Assembly: GCA_965205235.1 (NCBI GenBank) | Contig: CBDBGD010000007.1 | Span: 558,001-622,000 of the forward strand | Source of the DNA: CBDBGD01 sp965205235 | GTDB taxonomy: Bacteria; Chloroflexota; Dehalococcoidia; Lucifugimonadales; UBA1127 | Length of the DNA: 64,000 nucleotides | Reading direction: 5' to 3' | The notes under the pieces: model-generated | Told to the model about the DNA's origin: nothing | The model's database searches: none | Seen by the model: the letters and a program-made list of their open reading frames with translations, nothing else | Part shown: one piece after another, positions 24,215 to 34,029 of the stretch | Numbering within the stretch: the stretch's first letter is position 1 | Layout: each line of letters opens with the position of its first letter | Program-made: the position numbers and the translations under genes

Positions 24215-24554
24215 ATTGCGCACCCTCCGTGTCCACCAGGACGGTGATGTGGCAGAAGCGGCGGAGGATTGGGCTCACCCGGCCCCGCGACTGCGGTCGA
24301 AATCGCTTCAGTCTGGGGCCGTCGTCGGCGTAGGCCGCAACCACCTTCAACTCCTCCGGCATCATCAGGTTGTTGTTCTCCGCATTCGCCGTGGCCGAGC
24401 GGATGGTCTTGACCACCGCCTGCGCCGCGGGGCTGGGGATGAACTGCACGGCGGCCACGGCCTGGTCCACCGGCTTGCCCCGGATCAGGTCCAGGTAGCG
24501 CCGCACCTTCTTGGGCGACATGCCGAAGTTACGCGTTACCGCCTTGACTGCCAT
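24204..24554 (-). CDS. rplV: 50S ribosomal protein L22
   Basis: A 116-residue protein whose hairpin lines the exit tunnel. It contains RNFGMSPKKVRRYLDLIRGK, SATANAENNN and RFRPQSRGRVSPILRRFCHI, all typical. Its stop overlaps the rpsC start by 11 bases. Confidence 0.95.
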   Translation of the reverse strand: MAVKAVTRNFGMSPKKVRRYLDLIRGKPVDQAVAAVQFIPSPAAQAVVKTIRSATANAENNNLMMPEELKVVAAYADDGPRLKRFRPQSRGRVSPILRRFCHITVLVDTEGAQYGT

Positions 24555-24563
24555 GGATGCTCC

Positions 24564-24848
24564 CTACCTCACCCGGGAGGTGCGTTCCGACCGGCCGGCG
24601 TGGCCTCGGAACGTGCGCGTGGGCGCGAACTCCCCCAGGCGATGGCCCACCATGTTCTCGCTGATGTAGATGGGCACGTGACGGCGCCCGTCGTGGACGG
24701 CGATGGTCAGCCCCACCATGTCCGGCATGATCATGGATGCACGGGACCAGGTCTTGATGACCACCTTCTCCCGGGAGCGGCTGGCCACGGCAACGCGGCG
24801 GGCCAGCTTGGCGTCCACGAATGGGCCCTTCTTAACGGACCTGCCCAT
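24564..24848 (-). CDS. rpsS: 30S ribosomal protein S19
   Basis: A 94-residue small-subunit head protein. It starts MGRSVKKGPFVDAKLARRVA and contains TWSRASMIMPDMVGLTIAVH and GHRLGEFAPTRTFRGHAG, all standard. Its start overlaps the 3' end of rplB by 17 bases. Confidence 0.96.
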   Translation of the reverse strand: MGRSVKKGPFVDAKLARRVAVASRSREKVVIKTWSRASMIMPDMVGLTIAVHDGRRHVPIYISENMVGHRLGEFAPTRTFRGHAGRSERTSRVR

Positions 24849-25680
24849 ATCCTATCCTTCTCCGTCGCACAATGAACTGGTTGGTCCTCTTGTTGCGCCG
24901 GGTCTTTCTCCCCAGGGCCGGCTTGCCCTTGGGGGTCTTGGGATGCTTCAGTCCAATGGGATTGCGACCCTCGCCGCCCCCGTGGGGATGGTCCCGAGGG
25001 CTCATGGCCTTGCCCCGCACCTGGGGCTTGTGTCCCAGCCAGCGCTGCCGCCCGGCCTTTCCAAGGCTGAGAGCCTGGTGCTCCGAGTTGCCGACCTCGC
25101 CGAGGGTGGCGTAGCACTCGCTGAGCACGCGCCGGATCTCCCCCGAAGGGAGGCGGAGCTGCGTGTAGCGCTCTTCCCGCGCCATGACCTGGGCCGACCC
25201 CCCGGCGCTGCGCACCATCTGCGCGCCTCGTCCGGGCTGGAGCTCGATGTTGTGAACCTGGGAGCCCAGGGGGATGAGGCGCAGAGGCAGGGCGTTGCCC
25301 ACCTTCAGCTCCGCATCCGGCCCGGAGGCCACGGTGTCGTCGACCTTGAGCCCCATGGGCCACAGGATGTAGCGCTTCTCTCCGTCCCGGTAGTGGAGCA
25401 GGGCGATGCGGGCCGATCGGTTCGGGTCGTACTCGATGGCTGCGACGCGAGCGGGGACGCCCGCCTTGTCGCGCCGCTTGAAGTCGATGACGCGGTAGCG
25501 GCGCTTGTGGCCGCCGCCTCGATGACGCACCGTGATGGCGCCGCGGAAGTTGCGGCCGGCGCGCCTGCGCTTGGGGCGCACCAGCGCCTTCTCCGGGCGA
25601 CTCTTCGTCAGCTCGGCGAAGTCCGCCTTGACCAGCTCCCGCTGGCCCGGCGTATGTGGCTTGACCGACCGGATGCCCAC
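24832..25680 (-). CDS. rplB: 50S ribosomal protein L2
   Basis: L2 is needed for subunit joining and peptidyl transfer. The 282-residue product has GRNFRGAITVRHRGGGHKRR, GKAGRQRWLGHKPQVRGKAM and DHPHGGGEGRNPIG with its conserved histidine, and ends in a basic tail. Length is normal. Confidence 0.97.
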   Translation of the reverse strand: MGIRSVKPHTPGQRELVKADFAELTKSRPEKALVRPKRRRAGRNFRGAITVRHRGGGHKRRYRVIDFKRRDKAGVPARVAAIEYDPNRSARIALLHYRDGEKRYILWPMGLKVDDTVASGPDAELKVGNALPLRLIPLGSQVHNIELQPGRGAQMVRSAGGSAQVMAREERYTQLRLPSGEIRRVLSECYATLGEVGNSEHQALSLGKAGRQRWLGHKPQVRGKAMSPRDHPHGGGEGRNPIGLKHPKTPKGKPALGRKTRRNKRTNQFIVRRRRIGYGQVR

Positions 25681-25682
25681 GT

Positions 25683-25979
25683 CTAGACCCCTTCAAAGAG
25701 GGTGATCTTGTCACCCGGTTGGAGTGTGACGATTGCCTTCTTGCGCTCCGGCGACCGGACCAGCCGGGGGCCAAAGCGCCTGGTCTTGCCCTGCCGCCGC
25801 ATGGTGTTGACGTTGAGGACGCGGACGCCGAATAGCTGCTCCACGGACTGCTTCACCATGCCCTTGGTCGCGTTGAGGGCCACCTCGAACACGTACTTGT
25901 TCTGGTCCTGCAGCGCGGTGCTGCGCTCCGTCACAATGGGGCGAAGCACGATTCGATTGGCCTGACCCATGGTTACCAT
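25683..25979 (-). CDS. rplW: 50S ribosomal protein L23
   Basis: A 98-residue exit-tunnel protein. Recognisable blocks are IVLRPIVTERSTALQDQNKY, FEVALNATKGMVKQSVEQLF and VNTMRRQGKTRRFG. Two in-frame ATGs (25979 and 25970) are possible; the first is used. Confidence 0.94.
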   Translation of the reverse strand: MVTMGQANRIVLRPIVTERSTALQDQNKYVFEVALNATKGMVKQSVEQLFGVRVLNVNTMRRQGKTRRFGPRLVRSPERKKAIVTLQPGDKITLFEGV

Positions 25980-25994
25980 GGTCTTCGTCCGTCC

Positions 25995-26687
25995 TTACTC
26001 ACTCTCGGCCTCTTCCTGGGCCTCATCGGAGGATGTCTCCTCTTGCAGTCCATTCGAGGGCCTGTCCGTGGCCCAGAGCGCCTCCACCTTCCGCACCGCG
26101 TCCTCGCTCAGCAGCACGTGGTCGTGGTTGAGCAGGTCCAGCGTGTTGAGAGTGGAGGCCAGGAGCGACTTGACTCGGGAGAGGTTGCGGCAGGCCCGCG
26201 CCAGCTCGGGTGAGGGCTCGCCGCTGACCACCAGGCTCTTCGAGTTGATTTCGAGGGTCTCCAGGAGACTGACCATCTCCTTGGTGCGGGACGCGACCAA
26301 CGCCATGTCGTCGACCACCGTCACCTGTCCCTCCCGCACCCTCTGGGCCAGCAGGCAGCGAATAGCCCCCCGACGCATTCGCCGAGGGGTGTGGTGATGG
26401 TAGTCCCGGGGCTTGGGGCCGAAGACGACGCCGCCCTTGCGCCACTGCGGGGCGCGAATGCTGCCCTGCCGGGCGCGGCCGGAGCGCTTCTGGATCCAGG
26501 GCTTGCGGCCGCCGCCTCTGACCTCGGCGCGGGTCTTGGTCGAATGGGTCCCCACCCGGCGGTTGGCCAGGTGGCCCAGCGCGACCTGGTGGACCAGCGC
26601 AGCATTGAAGGGCACGTCGAACACGGCGTCGCTCACCTCGATGGTGCGCACCACCTGACCGCCCTGGTCTTTGACCGGTAGCTCCAT
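25995..26687 (-). CDS. rplD: 50S ribosomal protein L4
   Basis: An exit-tunnel protein and, in some bacteria, an S10-operon regulator. The 230-residue product contains GTHSTKTRAEVRGGGRKPWI, GRARQGSIRAPQWRKGGVVF and LDLLNHDHVLLSEDAVRKVE. A tail of about 20 residues (NGLQEETSSDEAQEEAESE) is acidic, echoing S17, S3 and RpoA. Confidence 0.95.
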   Translation of the reverse strand: MELPVKDQGGQVVRTIEVSDAVFDVPFNAALVHQVALGHLANRRVGTHSTKTRAEVRGGGRKPWIQKRSGRARQGSIRAPQWRKGGVVFGPKPRDYHHHTPRRMRRGAIRCLLAQRVREGQVTVVDDMALVASRTKEMVSLLETLEINSKSLVVSGEPSPELARACRNLSRVKSLLASTLNTLDLLNHDHVLLSEDAVRKVEALWATDRPSNGLQEETSSDEAQEEAESE

Positions 26688-26689
26688 TG

Positions 26690-27322
26690 CTAGCCCTCGG
26701 CCTTCCGGCCCTTTCGGATGATCAACACGCCCTTGGGCGCACCCGGAACGGCGCCCTTCAGGTAGAGGAGGTGGCGGTCCAGGTCGACCTCGACCACCTC
26801 CAGGTTCTTGACCGTGATACGGCTCGACCCCCAGTGCCCCGCCATGCGGGTGCCCTTGTAGACCCGGCCGGGATAGGTGGTGCCACCGATGGAGCCGGGG
26901 GCGCGATGGCGGCCCGATTGGCCGTGGGTCTTGGGCCCTCCGGCAAAGTTGTGGCGCTTGACCACGCCCGTGAAGCCTCGACCCTTGGACGTGCCGGTGA
27001 CCTCCACCGAGTCTCCCGGGCTGAAGAGGCTGACGTCGACGAGCTGTCCCACCTGCACCTCGCCGGTCTCCGACGCGGGGACCTCGCGCAGGTGGCGAAA
27101 CAGCTTTCCCGTGGGCCGCAGGTGGCCGCGCTCGGGACGGTTCAGCCGGCGGGTCTCATCGAAGCCGATCTGAACGGCCTCGTAGCCGTCTCGGGCCGGG
27201 ACGCGCACCTGGGTCACGGTGCAGGGGCCGGCCTTGATGGCCGTCACCGGCACCGACGCCCCGTCCTCTCGAAAGAGCTGGGTCATGCCTATCTTCATAC
27301 CCAGCAGCCCTTGTATTGCCAT
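26690..27322 (-). CDS. rplC: 50S ribosomal protein L3
   Basis: An assembly-initiator protein reaching the peptidyl transferase centre. The 210-residue product has GLLGMKIGMTQLFREDG, SVEVTGTSKGRGFTGVVKRH and GGPKTHGQSGRHRAPGSIGG. These carry the conserved loop residues. Confidence 0.96.
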   Translation of the reverse strand: MAIQGLLGMKIGMTQLFREDGASVPVTAIKAGPCTVTQVRVPARDGYEAVQIGFDETRRLNRPERGHLRPTGKLFRHLREVPASETGEVQVGQLVDVSLFSPGDSVEVTGTSKGRGFTGVVKRHNFAGGPKTHGQSGRHRAPGSIGGTTYPGRVYKGTRMAGHWGSSRITVKNLEVVEVDLDRHLLYLKGAVPGAPKGVLIIRKGRKAEG

Positions 27323-27340
27323 GGAATCCTCGTCCTGCTC

Positions 27341-27649
27341 CTAGGTCTTTATCGTGACGTCCACACCCGCGGGGACGTTGAGGCGTGCAAGGGCCTCCAG
27401 TGTCCCGCCGGTGGGCTCCAGGATATCGACAAGACGCTTGTGGGTCCGCAGCTCAAAGTGCTCCCGCGAGTCCTTGTCGATGTGAGGCGAGCGGATGACG
27501 CAGAACCGCTTGCGCTGCGTCGGCATGGGCACCGGGCCCGCAACGACGGCGCCGGTCCGCTCGGCCGCCTCCACAATCTGGCGGGCGGAGAGGTCTAGCA
27601 CTCGATGGTCAAAGGCCCGAAGCACGATGCGGATTTTCTGTCCAGCCAT
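27341..27649 (-). CDS. rpsJ: 30S ribosomal protein S10
   Basis: A 102-residue small-subunit protein that also acts in transcription antitermination as NusE. It has IRIVLRAFDHRVLDLSARQI, GPVPMPTQRKRFCVIRSPHI and FELRTHKRLVDI. It starts 26 bases after fusA; the tuf gene often found here is absent. Confidence 0.96.
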   Translation of the reverse strand: MAGQKIRIVLRAFDHRVLDLSARQIVEAAERTGAVVAGPVPMPTQRKRFCVIRSPHIDKDSREHFELRTHKRLVDILEPTGGTLEALARLNVPAGVDVTIKT

Positions 27650-27675
27650 ACGCTCACCTCCTTCCTTCTGTGTTC

Positions 27676-29727
27676 CTAGACCTTCACCAGCACTCGCTGG
27701 GCCACGCTGGTGGGCGCCTCGTCGTAGCCGCGGAACTGCATGCTGAACGTTGCCCGCCCCTGGGTCAGGGACCGAAGGGTCGTGGCGTAGCCGAAGAGCT
27801 CCGCCAGCGGGACGCCGGCGCGAATCGTCTGCGTGCCGCCCTGGCCCTCCATGTGCTCAATGCGGCAGCGCTTGCCGTTGAGGTCGCCCAGCACCTCGCC
27901 CAGGAACTCGCCCGGCGTCACCACCTCGAGCTCCATGACGGGCTCCAGCAGCACGGCCCCGCCGCGCTTCAGGCCGTCCTTCAGCGCGATGGACCCCGCG
28001 GCCTTGAAGGCCATCTCGGAGGAGTCGACGGGGTGGAAGCTGCCGTCCACCAGGGCCACCGAGAGATCGACGACAGGATAGCCTGCCAGCACGCCGTTTT
28101 CCAGGCTGCTGCGGACGCCGGCCTCCACTGCCGGGATGTACTCGCGGGGGACGGCGCCCCCGACGATTCGGTTCTCGAAGGAGAAGCCGCTCCCGCGGGG
28201 AAGCGGCGCCATCTCAAGCTCAACGTGGCCGTACTGACCACGGCCGCCGGTCTGTCGGACGAAGCGCCCCTCCACGGTGACGGGCTCCCGGAGCGCCTCC
28301 CGGTAGGCCACCCGCGGCTTGCTGACGACGGCCTGCACGGCAAACTCGCGCCGCATGCGGTCCACCAGCACCTCCAGGTGCAGCTCGCCCATGCCGGAGA
28401 TCAGGGTCTGGCCCGTCTCCGGGTCGTAGCGCACCTGGAAGGTGGGGTCTTCCTCCGACAGCTTTCGGAGGGCCTCGTCCAAGTGCTCCTGGTCCGCCCG
28501 GGTGCGCGGCTCCACGGCCACGGAGATGACCGGTTCCGGGAACTGGGGCGGCTCCAGGATGACCGGGGCGGACTGTAGGCAGATGGTCTCGCCCGTGAAG
28601 GTGCCCTTCAGGCCCACCACGGCGCCGATCTGCCCGGCGGAGACGTCCGCCACCTCCTCGCGCCGGTTGGCGTGCATCTGCACGACCCGGCCGATGCGCT
28701 CCTGGATGCCCTTGGAGGCGTTGTAGACCATGGAGCCGGCCTTCATGTTGCCGGAGTAGACGCGGATGTAGACCAGGCGGCCGACGTAGGGATCAATGAC
28801 GACTTTGAATGCGAGGGCGCAGAAGGGGTCCTGGGGGTCCGGGCTGCGCAGGGCAACCTCGCCGGTCTTGGGGTGCGTGCCCTCCACGGGGGGAAGGTCC
28901 AGCGGGGACGGCAGATAGTCCACAACACCGTCGAGCAGAGGCGGGATGCCCATGTTCCGTGCGGCGGCGCCGCAGAGCACGGGGACCAGGGTGTTTCGGA
29001 GCGTGCCGCTTCGCAGGGCGGCCCGGAGCTCCTGGGGGGTGATCTCCTCGCCCTCAAGGTACTTCACGAGAAGTGTTTCATCGGCCTCGGCCGCCTTTTC
29101 CACCAGGTGCTCGCGGTATATGGCCACGGTCGACAGAAGCTCCTCCGGGACCTCCGCCTCCTGCACCGTCCCCTTGCGCTCTTGGTCGAAGAGAAGCGCC
29201 TTCTGGTCGATGAGGTCGACGACGCCGCGGAACTCCTTCTCGGAGCCGATGGGTATCTGGACCGGCACGGGGACGGCCCGGAGGCGCTGCTGGATCATCT
29301 CGACAGCCCGGGAGAAGTTGGCGCCGGGGCGGTCCATCTTGTTGATGAAGGCAATGCGGGGGACCATGTACTTGTCGGCCTGGCGCCAGACCGTCTCCGA
29401 CTGGGGCTGGACGCCCGCGACCGCGTCGAAGATCACCACGCCGCCGTCGAGGACGCGCAGGCTGCGCTCCACCTCTGCGGTGAAGTCCACGTGGCCGGGC
29501 GTATCGATGATGTTGACGCTGTGATCGTTCCAGTAGCAGGTGGTGGCGGCGGAGGTAATGGTGATGCCGCGCTCCCGCTCCTGCGGCATCCAGTCCATCA
29601 CCGTGGTGCCCTCGTCCACGCTGCCGGACCGGTGGGTGCGGCCCGCGGCAAAGAGCACCTGCTCGGTGACGGTTGTCTTGCCGGCATCGATATGCGCGAT
29701 AAAGCCTATGTTCCGAACCTGTTCCAC
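27676..29727 (-). CDS. fusA: Elongation factor G
   Basis: The translocation GTPase. The 683-residue product begins VRNIGFIAHIDAGKTTVTEQ (P-loop). It carries GTTVMDWMPQERERGITITS (switch I), DTPGHVDFTAEVERSLRVLD (switch II) and FINKMDRPGANF (NKxD), then domains II-V ending in FSMQFRGYDEAP. Length and order (rpsL-rpsG-fusA) are standard. Confidence 0.97.
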   Translation of the reverse strand: MEQVRNIGFIAHIDAGKTTVTEQVLFAAGRTHRSGSVDEGTTVMDWMPQERERGITITSAATTCYWNDHSVNIIDTPGHVDFTAEVERSLRVLDGGVVIFDAVAGVQPQSETVWRQADKYMVPRIAFINKMDRPGANFSRAVEMIQQRLRAVPVPVQIPIGSEKEFRGVVDLIDQKALLFDQERKGTVQEAEVPEELLSTVAIYREHLVEKAAEADETLLVKYLEGEEITPQELRAALRSGTLRNTLVPVLCGAAARNMGIPPLLDGVVDYLPSPLDLPPVEGTHPKTGEVALRSPDPQDPFCALAFKVVIDPYVGRLVYIRVYSGNMKAGSMVYNASKGIQERIGRVVQMHANRREEVADVSAGQIGAVVGLKGTFTGETICLQSAPVILEPPQFPEPVISVAVEPRTRADQEHLDEALRKLSEEDPTFQVRYDPETGQTLISGMGELHLEVLVDRMRREFAVQAVVSKPRVAYREALREPVTVEGRFVRQTGGRGQYGHVELEMAPLPRGSGFSFENRIVGGAVPREYIPAVEAGVRSSLENGVLAGYPVVDLSVALVDGSFHPVDSSEMAFKAAGSIALKDGLKRGGAVLLEPVMELEVVTPGEFLGEVLGDLNGKRCRIEHMEGQGGTQTIRAGVPLAELFGYATTLRSLTQGRATFSMQFRGYDEAPTSVAQRVLVKV

Positions 29728-29780
29728 GGTAACCTTCCTAGCAGGGCGCCGGGCGCGCTAGCGGTTCTGGGCCCGTGGCC

Positions 29781-30248
29781 CTACCAGCGATAGTGGACGA
29801 AGGCGCGGTTGGCTTCCGCCATGCGGTGGAGGTCCTCCTTCCGCTTTACCGCAGACCCTTCGCCCCGTGAGGCATCCAGCAGCTCCTGGGCTAGCTTCTC
29901 GGCCATGGGGCGGCCCTTGCGGGACCGTGCTCCCGTGATGAGCCATCGAATGGCCAGCTGACGTCCCCGGCGCGGGGGGACCTCCAGCGGCACCTGGTAG
30001 GTGGCCCCACCGACCCGGCGGGGCTTCACCTGCAGCACGGGGATGGCGTTCCGCAGAGCGTCCTGGAAGACCTCCAGCGGAGGGCGGCGCGCCTGCCGCT
30101 CCAGAACGTCCAGAGCGCCGTAGACAATCCCTTGGGCGACGGTCTTCTTGCCGCGCTCCATCACCTTGTTGATGAAGCGCGTGAGATCGACGCTTCCGTA
30201 CTTAACGTCAGGGGGAACTGGTCGCTGCTCTGCTCGACGCCGGCGCAT
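29781..30248 (-). CDS. rpsG: 30S ribosomal protein S7
   Basis: A head-assembly protein of 155 residues. It shows VDLTRFINKVMERGKKTVAQ, RPPLEVFQDALRNAIPVLQV and RRGRQLAIRWLITGARSRKG, and ends AEANRAFVHYRW. All match bacterial S7. Confidence 0.97.
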   Translation of the reverse strand: MRRRRAEQRPVPPDVKYGSVDLTRFINKVMERGKKTVAQGIVYGALDVLERQARRPPLEVFQDALRNAIPVLQVKPRRVGGATYQVPLEVPPRRGRQLAIRWLITGARSRKGRPMAEKLAQELLDASRGEGSAVKRKEDLHRMAEANRAFVHYRW

Positions 30249-30265
30249 GCTGTCTCTCCCTAGCT

Positions 30266-30697
30266 CTAGACCCCGCCTGGGGTCCTCCCTCGCTTTGCGC
30301 CGTACTTGCTGCGCCCTCGCCGGCGACCTTCAACGCCGGACGAGTCCAGAGAGCCGCGCACGATGTGGTATCGCACGCCCGGGAGGTCCCGGACGCGCCC
30401 GCCTCGGACTGCGACGACCGAGTGCTCCTGGAGATTGTGGCCCTCTCCGGGGATGTAGGCCGTGACCTCCTGGCCGTTGGTCAGGCGCACACGAGCAACC
30501 TTGCGCAGGGCCGAGTTGGGCTTCTTGGGGGCCACGGTGCGCACCTGAATGCACACGCCCCGACGCTGGGGGGCTCCCTTGCTGCTCCACACTGTCCGGT
30601 TCTTCAGCGAGTTGTACCGGAAGCGGAGCGCCGGGGCCTTGCCCTTACTCGGCACTCGCTTGCGTCCCTTGCGTATGAGCTGGTTGACGGTAGGCAT
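30266..30697 (-). CDS. rpsL: 30S ribosomal protein S12
   Basis: A decoding-centre protein; changes in it give streptomycin resistance elsewhere. The 143-residue product starts MPTVNQLIRKGRKRVPSKGK and contains TVAPKKPNSALRKVARVRLT, the GEGHNLQEHSVVAVRGGRV loop and YHIVRGSLDSSGVEGR. It is the first gene of the long ribosomal run. ATG at 30697 is the family start. Confidence 0.97.
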   Translation of the reverse strand: MPTVNQLIRKGRKRVPSKGKAPALRFRYNSLKNRTVWSSKGAPQRRGVCIQVRTVAPKKPNSALRKVARVRLTNGQEVTAYIPGEGHNLQEHSVVAVRGGRVRDLPGVRYHIVRGSLDSSGVEGRRRGRSKYGAKRGRTPGGV

Positions 30698-30739
30698 AGT
30701 GGCGCGTCTCTCTACGTGAGCCTTGCAGACCAACGACAG

Positions 30740-30768
30740 ATATTAGCAGCGCCTGCCCCGCCTGTCAA
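30740..30768 (-). promoter_or_regulatory. Promoter of the str-S10-spc-alpha ribosomal run
   Basis: On the minus strand a perfect TTGACA (30763-30768) and TAATAT (30740-30745) are separated by exactly 17 bases. Transcription would begin about 36 bases before the rpsL ATG. No other equally good promoter was seen inside the run, and most genes overlap or sit within 30 bases, so this may drive the whole block. Confidence 0.78.
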
Positions 30769-30923
30769 CGACTAGGACCGCAGCCGGAGGAAGGTGTTTC
30801 ATAGCTGTGGGCGCAGTGTGCCTCGCCGCGTGAGAAGACTTCGCCTGAGGAGGCCCTAGCGCAGCGCACCTGAACTAGCGTAAGCTGCGTCTCTCCTACC
30901 GCCCACCTTGAGAGGAGTCAACG

Positions 30924-31361
30924 ATGCATCGTGCCGTTGCAGTCCTCGCCCTGCTGACTCTTGCCTGCGGAAGCATCGACATCAACGTCGACGTCAGCAG
31001 CAGCGACAACGCCCTGGCGGACACCGAGTGGCGTCTAACCTCGCTGGGGGCGGCCGCCGACCCGATCCCTGTAGTGTCGGGCAGCGAGCTGACCGCCCAG
31101 TTCTCGCAGGAAGAAATAAGCGGCTCGACAGGCTGCAACTCCTACCACGGCGACTACAGCGTGTCCGATGGCTCCTCCATCAATACCGAGGACCTATCGT
31201 GGACCGAGGTGGGGTGCCCCAGCGATGAACTGTGGGAGCAGGAGGAGATCTTCCTTGACCTGCTGGTGGCGGCAGAGTCATTTGTCCTCTTCGGCGACCA
31301 ACTCGTCATCTCCGGCGAGGAAGGCAAGTCGGTCCTTGTCTTTACCCGTTCTCAGAACTAG
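30924..31361 (+). CDS. META-domain (HslJ-like) exported protein
   Basis: A 145-residue protein with an N-terminal export signal ending in LLTLAC; the Cys suggests a lipoprotein, although the lipobox is imperfect. The mature part is a META domain: LADTEWRLTSLG, then SGSTGCNSYHGDYSVSDG (the characteristic G-C-N-x-Y) and SGEEGKSVLVFTR. Such proteins sit outside the membrane in stress or envelope roles; no specific function can be given. GAGAGGAGT precedes the ATG. It diverges from rpsL. Confidence 0.85.
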   Translation: MHRAVAVLALLTLACGSIDINVDVSSSDNALADTEWRLTSLGAAADPIPVVSGSELTAQFSQEEISGSTGCNSYHGDYSVSDGSSINTEDLSWTEVGCPSDELWEQEEIFLDLLVAAESFVLFGDQLVISGEEGKSVLVFTRSQN

Positions 31362-31439
31362 GGCAGTCCCACCCTGCGTCAGAGCACTCTGAGCCTGGAT
31401 TGCATCTGTGCGGGCTATGCCGCGAGAGAACGCCCATTC

Positions 31440-31468
31440 TTGACACTCCAGCGCCTGTGGGCTAGCAT
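31440..31468 (+). promoter_or_regulatory. Promoter of the mtnA riboswitch leader
   Basis: A perfect TTGACA (31440-31445) and TAGCAT (31463-31468) are 17 bases apart. The predicted start lies about 20 bases before the SAM-I aptamer, so the aptamer is near the 5' end of the transcript, as is usual. Confidence 0.78.
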
Positions 31469-31494
31469 AGCGGGACAACTGAATAGTGGTGCTG

Positions 31495-31611
31495 CTCTTA
31501 TCCAGAGGGGCAGAGGGACCGGCCCTGTGAAGCCCGGGCAACCGGTCGCCCCGTAGAGGGACGACACGGTGCCAATGCCGTCGAGCCGCACGGCGACTCG
31601 AACGATGGGAG
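31495..31611 (+). promoter_or_regulatory. SAM-I (S-box) riboswitch upstream of mtnA
   Basis: The aptamer shows the complete S-box core. The closing helix P1 pairs CTCTTATC (31495-31502) with GATGGGAG (31604-31611). The conserved stretches AGAGGGACCGGCCC, TGAAGCCCGGGCAACC and CGGTGCCAATGCCG appear in order. SAM binding normally shuts off the downstream gene. No clear T-rich terminator follows; instead TCCT (31687-31690) can pair with AGGA (31694-31697), which is the ribosome-binding site of mtnA, suggesting translational control. The leader region 31362-31704 otherwise holds no gene. Confidence 0.93.
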
Positions 31612-31704
31612 TGGTCGCTAAAGCGACAGAGCTTCTTTGCGTCCCCGCCGCGTTCCCCTTCTTGTGAGTGCCGCTCCACTACGACCTCCTGAGAGGAATT
31701 GCCT

Positions 31705-32740
<1,036 letters not shown>

Positions 32741-32748
<8 letters not shown>

Positions 32749-33619
32749 AGCACGAGTCGCCGTCATCGGTGGGAGCGGCCTCTATCAGATGGAGGGGCTG
32801 GAGGACGTGCGCGAGGTCCGGCCCACGACACCCTTCGGCGACCCCAGCGACGCCATCGTCCTGGGCCGCGTCGAGGGCGTGCCGACGGCCTTCCTCCCTC
32901 GCCATGGGCGGGGGCATCGCCTGAGCCCGTCCGAGGTGCCGGCCAGGGCCAACTTCTACGCGCTGAAGAGCCTGGGCGTGGAGCGCGTGGTCTCGGTGAG
33001 CGCCGTTGGGAGCCTCAGGGAGGAGGTACGACCCCTGGACCTGGTGGTGCCGGACCAGCTCATCGACAGGACCCGCAGGCGTCCCTCCACCTTCTTCGAG
33101 GGCGGCGTGGTGGCGCACGTGGCGCTCGCCGACCCCTTCTGCGCCGACCTGTCGGGCCGGGTGGCCCAGGCGGCAGAGGAGGAGGGCGCGAGCGTGCACC
33201 GCGGCGGGACCTACGTGGTCATCGAAGGGCCGGCCTTCTCCACCCGGGCCGAGTCCCACCTCTACCGCTCCTGGGGGGCCAGCGTCATCGGCATGACCGC
33301 CCTGCCCGAGGCCAAGCTGGCGCGGGAGGCGGAGCTCTGCTACACCGTGCTGGCCTGCGCCACCGACTACGACGTCTGGCGCGAGTCGGAGGAGGACGTC
33401 TCGGTGGAGATGGTGGTCGCCGCGCTTCTGCGCAACGTGGCGACGTCCCAGAAGATCCTGCGCCGTCTCATCCCCCGGCTCACGGAGGAGCGGGACTGCC
33501 CGTGCGCGACGGCGCTGCGCAACGCAGTCATCACCGCCCCCGACGCCATCCCGGCCGAAGCTCGGGAGCGTTTGGGGCTGTTCCTGGGAGAACCGACGAA
33601 GCAGGAGATACTCGATTGA
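32741..33619 (+). CDS. mtnP: S-methyl-5'-thioadenosine phosphorylase
   Basis: MtnP splits methylthioadenosine with phosphate into adenine and methylthioribose-1-phosphate, the MtnA substrate. The 292-residue product has VAVIGGSGLYQMEGLEDVRE, FLPRHGRGHRLSPSEVPARA, a phosphate-site SVSAVGSL, VIEGPAFSTRAESHLYRSWG and GMTALPEAKLAREAELCY, with TDYD near the purine site. The GTG start overlaps mtnA. Closely related purine nucleoside phosphorylases exist, but pairing with mtnA favours MTA. Confidence 0.94.
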
Positions 33620-33632
33620 GGAGGTTGAAGCC

Positions 33633-33986
33633 GTGAGAATGGACCCAGGCGAGCCCTACTATCGCATCAGCAGCGAGGAAGCCAAGGCGATCTTGGACAG
33701 CGGCGAGGACGCCGCGGTCGTGGACGTTCGCAGCCTTGAGGAGTACACGTCAGGCCACGTCCCGAACGCCATCCACATCCCCGTGGACGAGGTCCTGTCC
33801 CGCATCGGAGAGCTGCCGGGGGACAAGAGGCTGCTCTTCATCTGCGCTGCAGGAGTCCGCAGCGGCCTGGCCTGCGAGATGGCCGCGGCTGCGGGACTGG
33901 ACGCCGAGGTGCTGATCAACATCGAAGATGGCACCCCCACGTGGATCGAGAAGGGATACCCCACGAGCTACGGAACGGACCGGTAG
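33633..33986 (+). CDS. Rhodanese-like sulfurtransferase domain protein
   Basis: A single rhodanese domain of 117 residues. It has VVDVRSLEEYTSGHVPNAIH and the active-site loop CAAGVRSG with its persulfide-carrying Cys (about residue 71), followed by the LINIEDGTPTWIEKGYP end. The GTG start at 33633 has AGGAGG about eight bases upstream. It follows mtnP by 13 bases, so it probably shares the SAM-controlled transcript; a sulfur-handling role would fit but is inference. Confidence 0.9.
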   Translation: MRMDPGEPYYRISSEEAKAILDSGEDAAVVDVRSLEEYTSGHVPNAIHIPVDEVLSRIGELPGDKRLLFICAAGVRSGLACEMAAAAGLDAEVLINIEDGTPTWIEKGYPTSYGTDR

Positions 33987-34004
33987 GCGCGAAGGAGCCA
34001 GACC

Positions 34005-34028
34005 ATGACCGAGGAGCACGGGAGCTAG
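34005..34028 (+). other. Possible seven-codon leader ORF
   Basis: ATG at 34005 opens a seven-codon frame (MTEEHGS) ending TAG one base before the ATG at 34030. It is preceded by GAAGGAG at good spacing, so ribosomes could start here and re-initiate on the next gene. Chance cannot be excluded at this size. Confidence 0.3.
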
Positions 34029-34029
34029 G

